Below, in pieces: positions 49,347 to 59,085 of a stretch of 64,000 nucleotides of DNA. The stretch spans positions 19,442,827 through 19,506,826 of the forward strand of contig CM037476.1 of assembly GCA_021014325.1 (NCBI GenBank), in the 5' to 3' direction. Source of the DNA: Plazaster borealis (taxonomy: Eukaryota; Echinodermata; Asteroidea; Forcipulatida; Labidiasteridae). The notes beneath the pieces were generated by a model. That model saw nothing but the letters and a program-made list of their open reading frames with translations. It searched no databases and was not told the DNA's origin. Within the stretch, counting starts at the first letter, position 1. Every line of letters begins with the position of its first letter. Both the position numbers and the translations under genes were made by a program.

Positions 49347-49475
49347 AAGGGAAGGTGTACGCTTGGTAACCACTCTCACAGGTTAGTTCATATGTATACC
49401 TACATTATTTTGTTTATAGGATTAAAACAATCGAACGGTTCCAAAAACCAAAGGTATAGACCCTACTTCCCTTAC
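49347..49475 (+). mobile_element. MITE family A (1.2-kb-type subfamily), internally deleted
   Basis: TTAAAGGGAAGGTGTACGCTTGGTAACCACTC joins directly to CACAGGTTAGTTCATATGTATACC and the right part GGTTCCAAAAACCAAAGGTATAG, as in 1520-1619. Confidence 0.75.
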
Positions 49476-49527
49476 AAAATGTGTGTTTTGTGTTATCCAG
49501 GTATTGCCTGGGTTAATTTGTTTGCTT

Positions 49528-50400
49528 AAAGGAACGTTACCGAACTGGTAATTACAATTTTCTTTAAGATCACAGATTTACATAAAACTTACACGGTCTA
49601 ATAATGATGATAGTAGAAAACATCCCTAGAAATATTTCTGTCTGAAATGCCATATTTGATGAGAAATAAATAAAACTAATTTCCGATTGGAGTTTATCGC
49701 TCATGAGCGTTTTATTCATGCATTGTATAACACATGCAAAAGTGTAATCGGTTTTTCACTATTTTCTCGTGACCCAGATGGCCGATCGATCTCAAACTTC
49801 TACAGGTTTGTCAGTTTATGTATATGGTGGACTATATAAAGTGCTTAACTGTTTTGTTAGCAAAAACCAATTCTGTAATGTTCCTTTAATTAATTAAGTT
49901 GTATAATTTGGTTTCATCTGCCATTGATATTTGACGTACTGATGTAATATACAAAGGATGCTGGCAGAGTTTGTTCCTGCTCCATTCTAACAAAATCACT
50001 GCATTGATTGACACCCCCTTTAGGACGTGTGGCATGGTCCAGCTTAGGATATCATGGCTGACCAGTGTGAACGATGTGGTTAAAGGGTGTGTACAACATT
50101 GGTAAGGTTGAAAATATTAACGTTCACAGATTTGCACAAAACTTACGTGGTATAAAGATGGTTTGCTTTAAAAATGCTATAGTTTTAAGGAAATGAGTAA
50201 AACAATTAGTCCTTATCATCTGGTGATAAATTCCGATGTTTGAAAACATTGAAAATATATAATGTTTTTTGTTCACTGTCTTCTCATGACTCTGAAGACC
50301 GATTTCGCTTAAACTTTCACAGGTTTGTTATGTTATGGATAAGTTGGGCCACATCAAGTGTGGATACTGGTCTTTGACAATTACCAATGTTGTACATTTG
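49528..50400. mobile_element. Two family C MITE copies
   Basis: The copies lie at about 49528-49890 and 50080-50400. Both begin AAAGGRNNGT...GGTAA, pass ACAGATTTRCAYAAAACTTAC.TGGT and carry a TTTCACTNTTTTCTC / CACAGGTTTGT right half. The second copy runs to ACCAATGTTGTACA. Neither encodes a protein. Confidence 0.7.
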
Positions 50401-50704
50401 CCATTTTTTTAAGACAATGGAATTATTCAAATTATGTCAGCATGTCATGACAACGGATCTCACTGCAGGGGTAAATAATGTGAAAAGAACGGGCAGGAAA
50501 CTGTTATTTATTTATGGTAATGAAGATGGAACACAACATGATCAATTTGTCATCCAGGCTCTATTGCAAACCTTTGAATAAAAGGTGACGTTTATTAAAG
50601 ATGCTAGGTCCGATTTGTGGCCCATTTTGACCCCCAAATTCAGATTTGAACGCTTAAAGGCTATTTTAATAAAGTCAAGAAAGTGATAAGCTTTAACTTC
50701 AGGT

Positions 50705-51412
50705 ATAGACTGTGCAAGTCTCGCGCGTATCGGAACGAGCAAACACGTTAAACAAAAAACATTTGTTTTCTAAAATCAAATTTTTGTTTTAAATTATATC
50801 TAATGACAAAATCTGAACAACAACAAAACTCATTACAATGTTTATAAAATTAGTTTTAGCTTTTATAATAAATATACAAATAATGTGTTATTATTATTGA
50901 AATAAAATTCAAACTCTGGGACGAGGATGTCTAATTGATCTTAACTTTTCAGAAACCCTTACCCACATTCGCGATGGTCAAACGGGCGTAAAATTGACGC
51001 GTAACGCAATTTATACACGATGCTGACGCCTCAACAACCATACACTGCAATGAAAAAGCTTCGCGTTGCAATTACAGCATCTGGCGATTATCATCGCGCA
51101 TCAAAAACAAGCGTTTACAAAAGTTTTGTGATCGGAGGTGAGCTCAAAATTCTTAATTTTTTGCAGTAACCGGAAGCTGGGGTCAAATTTAATTCTCGGG
51201 TTTTCTTCGCCATATCGTTGAATTTATTTTACTTTCATATTGTTGTATCACTAAGTGTTACATTCCCCACAACGTATGAAATTTTCATGGTCATAAACTA
51301 CGTTAAACTAACATAATTGACGAAACAAAATCTCGCCCACGTAAAACTCCACTATGGTTGGAACCACAATGGTCCCGGAAGTTCGAATGTGCGTGAGACT
51401 TGCACAGTCTAT
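50705..51412. mobile_element. Family R monomer, 0.7 kb
   Basis: AGACTGTGCAAGTCTCGCGCGTATCGGAAC opens it and GCGTGAGACTTGCACAGTCTA closes it, with GACCATTGTGGTTCCAACCATAG on the inner side of the right end in inverse. It supplies the unit from which the 15.28-16.65 kb palindrome is doubled. Confidence 0.85.
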
Positions 51413-51670
51413 TGCACGAACAATTACGTAAATGATAAGTGGTAGTTAATAATTAATAACTTAAAAATGAATTATTGTCAGGATCCTGACATTATCTCAC
51501 ATCTATCATCAGCCATGGAAACAATTTGAAATGCTATTTAATATATATATATATATTGTGCATTGTCTATGGCATTATGCGAAAGTTGTAAGTTTTCCGT
51601 TCTGAAACAGCATCCTCTGATGTAAACTTCTTTCAGATAAAATAATTTAGGCGAAAAATTGGGCAATGCA

Positions 51671-51951
51671 CAACCTCGTCCTCATGGTTTACTTTATTTC
51701 CAACCATGTTAACAATAGTAAACCCTGGGAGGGAAACTCCTTACTTGGACCCTGATTGGACAACGACTGGTGTACAAAAGTCTAACGTAAACATGTTAAG
51801 TTGTACTCATTCAGTATTCACCATGTTGACAGCCAGACTATTCTAATTTGCATACATATCCAATTTTGTTGTTGATATGCAAATGATCCAATACCAGGGT
51901 GAGAGAGCGGTCAACCTCGTACTGCTCGACACACCATGGGGACGAGGTTGG
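51671..51951. mobile_element. MITE family H, intact, with 7-bp flanking duplication
   Basis: CAACCTCGTCC and GGACGAGGTTGG ends are inverse. CAATGCA occurs immediately left (51664-51670) and just right (51953-51959) of the element, fitting an eight-base hAT-type duplication with one change. The interior matches 18668-18925 closely. Confidence 0.85.
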
Positions 51952-52245
51952 TCAATGCATCTTCGTTATTTTTCACACCCGTCGAGCAGAAGAGAAAAAG
52001 TTACCACCTGAAGTATGGGACCACCTGCAATCTGTGTTTTAATCGACAACGTCCAACAGGGGAAGACAATTAATCATCATGACGGCACGTTGGTTTATGG
52101 AGGCCACTGATGAGTCTAGGTTTGTCACACAATGGAATCTGAAAGTGCATATTCATCTATATTTGATTTGATTGACTGATTTTTGTTTGCGGACGCAGCT
52201 GGTATTCGCTCGTAAAAATTAATGTTTTTTTAAATTTATTATTTT

Positions 52246-52570
52246 GTAGGGGAGATGGCCTCAGCTTTCGGTCCAAACCGAACACAGGCATAAACAAACA
52301 CAGACACAAACATATCCATTTATAGCAAAAAGAGGAGCAAAGGATTAACGGAAGGTATCCAGAAAAAAAGTGGGAAAATTGTAGCCAATCAAAGTTATTA
52401 ATTTACAAGCAATATAGGGTGGCTAAGAACCCATCAGAGTAAGGTAGTGAGGACAAAGGATGGCCAGTGTGAAAGAGTGGATTAATGGACCATAAAGGTG
52501 GTCACTGCATTCTCGGTATGCGGGAAGCATGAATGGGTAGGATAAGAGGGCAAGCTGCATCAGGATAACA
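52246..52570 (-). repeat. Left pLTR copy, inverted
   Basis: Its reverse complement matches 56534-56867 along the whole length, with scattered substitutions and small gaps. The hammerhead-like core of the right copy is not preserved here (GTGTTC replaces the CTGAAGA box), although CCGAAAGC(T) and GGCCATCT remain. Confidence 0.88.
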
Positions 52571-52620
52571 TATTTATATATATATAATATTTATATATAT
52601 ATAATATATATTAACTTTTT

Positions 52621-53545
52621 CATTTACAGGTTTGTAAATAATTATTTTTTACCTTACAGGTTTTTAAATACTACTTAATAATTTTCTCTGCAGGTTTTTT
52701 AACCAATTCGTTTTACAGGATTGTGTTTTAAACCCCCGTTTTTTCACAGGATTGTGTTTTTCCTTTTCAGGTCTGTACATAACTTATTTTTGCAGGTTTT
52801 ATAACCCTATTTTTACAGGATTGCGTTCACCCCCATTTTGTACAGGTTTGTGTTAACCTTCTTTTCCCTTCAGGTTTGTACATAACTTGATTTTGCAGGT
52901 TTTATAACCCGTTCTTATACATAAACCCCCACTTTTTGCACAGGTTTGTGTTAACCCATTTTCCCTTTCAGGTTTATACATAACTTATTTTTGCAGTTAG
53001 TGTTACCCGTTCTATTACAGGATTGTGTTAACTTTTTTATTTACAGGTTTGTAAATAATTTACTATTTTTACAGGTTCTAATTTTTAACTACGTTCTTTT
53101 TACAGGATTGTGTTAACCCCCATTTTTTTCACAGGTTTGTGTAAACACATTTTTTTCTTTTCAGGTTTGTACATAACTAATTATTTTTTGCAGGTTGTAT
53201 AACCCGTCCTTTTACAGGGTCGTGTTAACCCCATTTTTTCGCAGGTTTGTTTTAATTTTCTCCTTCACAGGTTTTGTAAATAATTTACTTTTTGTGCAGG
53301 TTCTAAACTTTTAACTACGTTCTCTTTACAAGATTGTGTTAACCCCACTTTTTCACAGGTTTGTGTTAACCCATTTTCTTTTCAGGTTTGTACATAACTT
53401 AATCTTTCAGGTTAGATAACCCGTTCTTCTACAGGATTGTGTTAACCCCATCTTTTCCCAGGTTTGTGTTAACTTTTTCCTTGCAGGTTTGTAAATTAAT
53501 TATCATTTTTGTCCAGGATCTATAACCCGTTCTCTACACAGGAAT
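52621..53545 (+). repeat. Iterated leader: pyrimidine tract plus CAGGTTTGT, about 30 units
   Basis: Units of 25-45 bp each contain a T/C-rich tract, CAGG(A/T)TTGT and a GTTAACCC or ACATAACTT spacer. Unit classes alternate (ACAGGATTGTGTTAACCCC, CACAGGTTTGTGTTAACC, TTTCAGGTTTGTACATAAC, TGCAGGTTTTATAACCCG), giving a higher-order period of about four units. No ORF. It ends about 40 bp before the first ATG of the element. Confidence 0.9.
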
Positions 53546-53587
53546 GATTTAACATATTTTCGCTTTACTGTATTCCCCTTATCCATC

Positions 53588-53966
53588 ATGGCACTTGCTC
53601 CTGACACCAAGTGCATTTTCCGTAAACTTCGTAAGCTTAAAGAAAAGCACACCCGTTACTTGTCACATCTTGATAACTACCGTTTTTATCGCTTGTCCCG
53701 TATCATTCCCAGGGGCAACAGATCAAGTGTACCCCTTCCTTTGGGGACCTTGACCCATCCTTTTGAAGAAATGGAACAAGACACTAACTAACACGTCTTT
53801 CCGTTTGATCAAGTTACTGGAAAATCAATGCCAACAATTCATTGAAAACCAGTTACTTGAGATAACAGACACTGAGTCTCAACTCCAGGAGTCATGCTCT
53901 ATTGAAGAGTATGAACAGTTACAAGATACCATACTATCTAACGTCAAGCATCTAAGGTCCACCTAA
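53588..53966 (+). pseudogene. Penelope-like element, N-terminal coding part in two frames
   Basis: Frame one (53588-53791) begins MALAPDTKCIFRKLRKLKEKH, a basic coiled-coil start typical of the N-terminus of such elements. It stops at 53791. A second frame (53763-53966) continues with KKWNKTLTNTSFRLIKLLE. The two overlap by 29 bases; I infer a one-base indel near 53765-53790. Whether this is decay, a sequencing error or programmed shifting is open. Confidence 0.7.
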
Positions 53967-54481
53967 TGGACAAACAGAACAAGAAACGTATGAATGTCCA
54001 AGCTAACCATAAGAAACACATTCATAGACGTTTCCACAGTAGGAGAACCACCATTGCTCCTCCTACTGTTAGGTCGCCAGAGACTAATACTGTAGTTAAT
54101 CTCTCTGACATGGTCCTTACTGACCCACAGATTAAACTCCTCTCAAGGGGTCTTAAGTTTTGCCCCACACCCAGAGAACCTAACCAACTTATTTTCCAAC
54201 AGGACATGGCCCAATTCAATCGTAGGTTACGCCTACGTGAATACTTTCATGTAGAGCCCTCCATGGATGAAGAGTCATCTGTGGAGACCCAACCAATTAC
54301 CCGCAACCGCTTCAAGGAAAAGAGTACTTGGGTACCCCCTAAGAACCGAGATGTGTCTCTAGAGACATACATCAATTCGGTTAACTCCGAGGTTCTTAAG
54401 GTCCCTAATACCCCTACTTCCAATAACCTCCCCAAGATGAGCGACACGCCCTTACACAACTCCGCCAATCACCAGACATAG
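53966..54481 (+). pseudogene. Penelope-like element, middle N-terminal frame
   Basis: The ATG overlaps the previous stop as TAATG. The 171-codon frame is Lys/Arg-rich at the start, then has NLSDMVLTDPQIKLLSRGLKFCPTP, the conserved block before the RT domain in Penelope-like elements. It shifts out of the RT frame near 54433-54437; after that point its last codons are out of register with the family. Confidence 0.75.
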
Positions 54482-56307
54482 TGATTAAACGGGCTGACAA
54501 GGGGTCCGCAGTTGTAGTCATGAACACACATGACTATATTGCTGAGGGCCTCAGACAGCTCAGCAACACTGATCATTACATTGAATGTGCCACTGATCCC
54601 ACTCAATCTTTCTCCCAAGATATCAGCGACACCCTGGTTAGAATTTATAATGCCAATGGTATCGAGAAAGATACACTTAACTATCTCCTCCCACATGACC
54701 CCCGTACAGCAAGGTTCTACCTTCTACCCAAGATACACAAGCCCAATAACCCGGGTAGACCAATTGTATCTGGGAATGGTAGCCCCACAGAGCGCATTTC
54801 TGAGTTTGTCGATAGCTTTCTCAAACCCTTAGTCTGCCGTATTCCTTCCTTCATCAAGGATACCAAAGACTTTCTCCACAAACTAGATGAGGTCAAGCAC
54901 CAAATACCTGACTCTGCCATTCTGGTTACTTTTGATGTTTCATCATTGTATACTAACATACCCCATCATGAAGGCATGAGTGCATGTGTCTCTGCCCTCA
55001 ATGCTAGTAAACAATCCCGCCCGTCAGTGAGACATATTAAGGAACTCATCAGCCACATTCTCATGAAGAATAATTTTTCATTTTCTGACAGGCACTTTCT
55101 ACAGGTACAGGGTACTGCCATGGGTACCAAAATGGCACCCTCATATGCTAACTTATTCATGTCTCAGTTGGAGGACAGACTCCTGTCCTCTGCCCCCAAC
55201 CGCCCACTAGTTTGGTGGAGATTTATTGATGATATTTTCTCCATCTGGTGTGGTGGCAAGGACAGCTTGGATGAGTTTATTGACCATATAAACTCATTTC
55301 ACCCCACCATAAAGTTCACTACCGAATACTCTCTCACAAGTGCGAATTTTCTAGATGTTACCATAACCAAATCCCCTAATGGCATTGCCACGGATGTCAG
55401 TAAACCCACCGACACCCACCAGTACCTTCTCTCCAACAGTTGCCACCCTAGTCACTGTAAGAAGGCAATTGCTTACAGTCAGGCCTTACGTATCAGACGT
55501 ATCTGTTCTACAGATACCCTGTACAAGAGGCGCTCATCAGAGCTAAGGAAACACCTTGTATCTAGGGGCCACAGCGAACGCAGGGTCCAACTTGCAATCA
55601 ACAGGGCTCTCAACGTACCTCGTCATACTCTGTTGACTAACACGGGAACTAAAAAAGCTCCTACCAATAGAGTGGCCTTGGTCACCACCTTCCACCCCGA
55701 ACTACCTAAACTTTCCTCAATCCTCAATAATAACATGACCATCCTTCACTCCTCCAACAGGTTACACTCAGCAATCCCTGAGGTCCCCATGGTTGCATTC
55801 CGCCGTCCTAAGAACCTGGGTAACATCCTAGTCAGGGCCAAACTTCCCCCAGGTACAGTCCGAACAGAACCCTCAACAGAAATACTGGGCTGTCACAAAT
55901 GTACCCGTTCCAAATGTAGAACGTGTCTGTACATCAAGCCCTCACTTAAGATAAAGAGTCATATCACTGGCTCTTCATACAACATCAAGACCGACTCCCA
56001 ATGTAGCACACCTAATGTAGTCTATGTCATATCATGTAAGAGATGTGGGCTACAATATGTGGGAGAGACTAAGACCAAACTCAGTCTTCGCTTTGCGAAT
56101 CATGTCTCTTCCATAAAGACCAAGAAACCGTACCCAGTCTCTATGCACTTCAACAGCCCCAACCATAGTGTCAAGGATGTTGAACTTCTGGTGATTGAAG
56201 CTTGCAATGGTGATGACACACACCGCAAGCATAGAGAATCACACTGGATTCACCAACTCAAGACAGTCCAACCCTTTGGACTAAACATAAACACTGGTGT
56301 TAAATAA
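54427..56307 (+). CDS. Penelope-like reverse transcriptase with GIY-YIG endonuclease domain
   Basis: The frame is open from 54427 to the TAA at 56307, without an ATG at the natural boundary; numbering here starts at the GTG at 54481 (608 codons). RT landmarks: YLLPKIHKP at 80-88, TFDVSSLYTNIP with Asp152 (motif A), QGTAMGTKMAP at 210-220 (motif B), and FIDD at 248-251 as the catalytic motif. A cysteine cluster (471, 474, 479, 482) precedes a GIY-YIG domain with VVYV at 513-516, YVGET at 526-530, Arg537 and Glu586. RT copies element RNA at a nicked target; the endonuclease makes the nick. All catalytic residues are intact. The N-terminal part is separated by a frameshift, so this copy is probably not fully functional. 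Confidence 0.93.
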   Translation, partial: PPQDERHALTQLRQSPDIVIKRADKGSAVVVMNTHDYIAEGLRQLSNTDHYIECATDPTQSFSQDISDTLVRIYNANGIEKDTLNYLLPHDPRTARFYLLPKIHKPNNPGRPIVSGNGSPTERISEFVDSFLKPLVCRIPSFIKDTKDFLHKLDEVKHQIPDSAILVTFDVSSLYTNIPHHEGMSACVSALNASKQSRPSVRHIKELISHILMKNNFSFSDRHFLQVQGTAMGTKMAPSYANLFMSQLEDRLLSSAPNRPLVWWRFIDDIFSIWCGGKDSLDEFIDHINSFHPTIKFTTEYSLTSANFLDVTITKSPNGIATDVSKPTDTHQYLLSNSCHPSHCKKAIAYSQALRIRRICSTDTLYKRRSSELRKHLVSRGHSERRVQLAINRALNVPRHTLLTNTGTKKAPTNRVALVTTFHPELPKLSSILNNNMTILHSSNRLHSAIPEVPMVAFRRPKNLGNILVRAKLPPGTVRTEPSTEILGCHKCTRSKCRTCLYIKPSLKIKSHITGSSYNIKTDSQCSTPNVVYVISCKRCGLQYVGETKTKLSLRFANHVSSIKTKKPYPVSMHFNSPNHSVKDVELLVIEACNGDDTHRKHRESHWIHQLKTVQPFGLNINTGVK

Positions 56308-56533
56308 CTTCCCATTACCCTCCACTTCACTCCTCTGCCTGATAATTCATTTGTTGTATATATTCTGTAAATAAAGTGTAAATAAACACATTTTTTCTGT
56401 CAATAATTTGTTTTTTATAAATTTCTTACCATAAATATCTCATGTAGTAACCTTTTTTCCACGGGTCCCTCACACCTATTTTTAATATCATCCTACCTTT
56501 GATCTTGCCATTCTTTAATTGACCATTGTTAGT

Positions 56534-56867
56534 TGCATCATGATGCAACTTGCTCTCCAATCCTACCCTTTCATGTTTCCCTGCATTGTTATCGAACAAT
56601 GCATTTACCACTTTTATGGTCCAGTAATCCATCCTTTCATACTATACATCCTTTGTCCTCACCACTTTACTCCTATTGGTTCATAGCCACCAATTGTTTC
56701 TGAAATAGAAACTTTGATTGGCTATAATTTTCCCGCTTCTTTCTGGATCCTTCCCTTAATCCCTTTCCCCTCTCTTTTTCTATAAATGGATATGTATTTG
56801 TTTGTACTTGTTTTATGCCTCTGAAGAAGGTCCGGTCTGGATCGAAAGCTAAGGCCATCTACCCTAC
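56534..56867 (+). repeat. Right pLTR copy
   Basis: It matches the inverted left copy and additionally contains two short perfect dyads at its left edge: AGTTGCATCATGATGCAACT (56530-56549) and GCATTGTTATCGAACAATGC (56583-56602). It ends CTACCCTAC. Confidence 0.88.
56815..56857 (+). ncRNA. Hammerhead-like ribozyme motif in the right pLTR, degenerate
   Basis: In order: GCCT (stem I, pairs with AGGC at 56852-56855), CTGAAGA (fits the CUGANGA core), an extra A, stem II GGTCC/GGATC with a GGTCT loop, GAAA, a palindromic AGCT stem III, A at 56851 as cleavage nucleotide, then AGGC. Hammerheads with minimal stem III are known in Penelope-like pLTRs. The extra A at 56828 breaks the usual core-stem II junction, so activity is doubtful. 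Confidence 0.5.
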
Positions 56868-56877
56868 TTATTATACC

Positions 56878-57106
56878 GGCTGCCGCTTCCCAGGTTGTAT
56901 CGTATGGGTGTGATCCCTGGCTACACGGCAGTTTGCGGTTGAATGGCTTTCTGACTGGCACCCCCCGAACAAAGATATTGACAAAATAGGGAGACCGCCA
57001 ACATAGGGCTAGATAGCTCAGTTGGTAGAGCGCCGGCACGTTAAACCGGAGGTCGTTGGTTCAAATCCCACTCTAGTCAATTTTTCTTTGTTCAACCCAA
57101 AATCAT
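56878..57106 (+). mobile_element. S1 tRNA-derived SINE, plus-strand copy
   Basis: Body from GGCTGCCGCTTCCCAGG to GGAGACCGCCAAC, then the tRNA-like part at 57007-57079: seven-pair acceptor stem GGCTAGA/TCTAGTC, D arm GCTC/GAGC, A box TAGCTCAGTTGG, B box GGTTCAAATCC. The anticodon arm has a C-A mismatch and C instead of T at position 33 (anticodon GTT in register). It therefore looks tRNA-Asn/Lys-like but is not a working tRNA. It starts about 11 bp right of the Penelope-like element. Confidence 0.88.
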
Positions 57107-57127
57107 TATATATATATATATATATAT
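57107..57127. repeat. (TA)n at the palindrome centre
   Basis: A TA run joining the plus-strand SINE to its mirror copy; the flanks CCCAAAATCAT and ATGATTTTGGG are inverse. Confidence 0.9.
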
Positions 57128-58203
57128 GATTTTGGGTTGAACAAAGAAAAATTGACTAGAGTGGGATTTGAACCAACGACCTCCGGTTTAACGTGCCGGC
57201 GCTCTACCAACTGAGCTATCTAGCCCTATGTTGGCGGTCTCCCTATTTTGTCAATATCTTTGTTCGGGGGGTGCCAGTCAGAAAGCCATTCAACCGCAAA
57301 CTGCCGTGTAGCCAGGGATCACACCCATACGATACAACCTGGGAAGCGGCAGCCGGGGATCACCTTAAGGGGATGCGACTTTTTTTTTATATATCATATA
57401 TCAAGTAATGGACCACAAGGGAAACTGACTGGGTAAATATTAAATGATTTTGGGTTGAACAAAGAAAAATTGACTAGAGTGGGATTTGAACCAACGACCT
57501 CCGGTTTAACGTGCCGGCGCTCTACCAACTGAGCTATCTAGCCCTATGTTGGCGGTCTCCCTATTTTGTCAATATCTTTGTTCGGGGGGTGCCAGTCAGA
57601 AAGCCATTCAACCGCAAACTGCCGTGTAGCCAGGGATCACACCCATACGATACAACCTGGGAAGCGGCAGCCGGGGATCACCTTAAGGGGATGCGACTTT
57701 TTTATATATCATATATCAAGTAATGGACCACAAGGGAAACTGACTGGGTAAATATTAAATGATTTTGGGTTGAACAAAGAAAAATTGACTAGAGTGGGAT
57801 TTGAACCAACGACCTCCGGTTTAACGTGCCGGCGCTCTACCAACTGAGCTATCTAGCCCTATGTTGGCGGTCTCCTATTTTGTCAATATCTTTGTTCGGG
57901 GGTGCCAGTCAGAAAGCCATTCAACCGCAAACTGCCGTGTAGCCAGGGATCACACCCATACGATACAACCTGGGAAGCGGCAGCCGGGGATCACCTTAAG
58001 GGGATGCGACTTTTTTTTATATATCATATAATTCAAGTAATGGACCACAAGGGAAACTGACTGGGTAAATATTAAATGATTTTGGGTTGAACAAAGAAAA
58101 ATTGACTAGAGTGGGATTTGAACCAACGACCTCCGGTTTAACGTGCCGGCGCTCTACCAACTGAGCTATCTAGCCCTATGTTGGCGGTCTCCCTATTTTG
58201 TCA
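57128..58203 (-). repeat. Tandem array of S1 SINE units, about 317-bp period, 3.4 copies
   Basis: The unit start GATTTTGGGTTGAACAAAG occurs at 57128, 57446, 57761 and 58078. Each full unit has the inverted tRNA-like part, the SINE body and a unique linker (CCTTAAGGGGATGCGAC, T-run, ATATATCATATA, CAAGTAATGGACCACAAGGG). Units are almost identical, with differences mainly in T-run length and single-base gaps. The last unit is cut at CCCTATTTTGTC. Confidence 0.93.
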
Positions 58204-58204
58204 A

Positions 58205-58250
<46 letters not shown>
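58204..58250. repeat. (A)n(TA)n microsatellite and G-run
   Basis: An A run, about 18 TA units, T run and poly-G follow the truncated last SINE unit. Confidence 0.92.
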
Positions 58251-58252
<2 letters not shown>

Positions 58253-58559
58253 TTTAAGGGGGGGGGTGTTCCAAATATAGAAATGTATAGAGTCTGCTCA
58301 TCATTACGATAGTAATGTTAGTTTGATTTGTAATGGTGTTTTGTTTAATGTTGACATGTTTGTTGGTCAAACTTCCACACACATAATTCTAAAGAAACAA
58401 CCTTTGAACATAATTTTAATGGTGCGTAATGAATTTAGTGACTTTATTTGAGTTTTTGAGGCAATTCAAAAACACATACGCAATTTCCCCGAATTCAACT
58501 CTGAGAAATGATATAACGCGATTGAACAGTGCCTATAGGTGAAACACTATTTTTATAAA

Positions 58560-58601
58560 TTGTTTAATATTTATATATTTGTATTTATTTATTTAATATT
58601 T

Positions 58602-58636
<35 letters not shown>

Positions 58637-58660
58637 TTTTTTTTGGGGGGGGGGATTGTA
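58560..58660. repeat. (TTTA)n microsatellite followed by poly-G
   Basis: TATTTATT words for about 70 bases, then a T run and G run. The same TTTA-poly-G order occurs at 26870-26945. Confidence 0.9.
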
Positions 58661-58827
58661 AAAAACCCAAAACACATTGAAATTAGCCATGCGCGGGTAT
58701 AATGTGGTGTTAATTCATTCATCTATGATAATTATCACCATATAGGCCTATGAACAGACATGACTTATTTGATTGCTGTTGGTTTTGTTGGTTTACAGGA
58801 AAAATGTCTGGCACGAAAGGTAAACTA

Positions 58828-59085
58828 GTCTTCGAAGTTGCAAGAAAAATAATGAAAGGAAAAAAACACACATTTGTTGAATGTGTACGTTCAGTCTCAA
58901 AATGTTAAACGTTTAGGTGAAAAATTACCTCTTTCTCTAAAAGTACATTTCTTCAACGGGGGTCGTTTCTAACAATGTTTTATAATAAATCAACAGCTCT
59001 CCAGTCTCCAGTGCTCTTTACCAAGTAAGTTTGTTATGGTCATTAACTTGTGGAGTAATTACCAAAAGTATACCCTGCCTTTGAA
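58828..59085 (+). mobile_element. MITE family B, 5'-truncated and diverged
   Basis: GTCTTCGAAGTTGCAAGAAAAATAATGAAAGG through ATTACCTCTTTCTC, CGTTTCTAACAATGTTTTATA and ATTACCAAAAGTATACCCTGCCTTTGAA. It lacks the left third of the element. Confidence 0.8.

Larger units (their letters stand above)
52246..56867 (+). mobile_element. Penelope-like retroelement with inverted pLTR copies
   Basis: About 4.6 kb. The left end (52246-52570) is an inverted, diverged copy of the right end (56534-56867). Blocks such as TAGCCAATCAAAGTT, CCATTTATAG, GGACAAAGGATG and GGCCATCT appear in reverse at the other side. Between them lie an iterated leader, a broken N-terminal coding part and an intact RT-GIY-YIG frame. 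pLTR copies in either orientation are a hallmark of Penelope-like elements. Polyadenylation signals AATAAA at 56370 and 56381 follow the stop. The type with a cysteine pair motif before GIY-YIG is found in the Neptune-like branch; subfamily placement is my inference. Confidence 0.93.

Noticed and set aside
52105..52160. CTGATGAG at about 52107 as a hammerhead core
   Set aside because: No GAAA closes a stem II at a suitable distance; the next TGAAAG has no pairing partner for the bases after CTGATGAG.
57007..57079. A functional tRNA gene (anticodon GTT)
   Set aside because: Position 33 is C instead of T, the anticodon and T stems each have a mismatch, and the same sequence recurs in every SINE unit. 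It is a SINE head.
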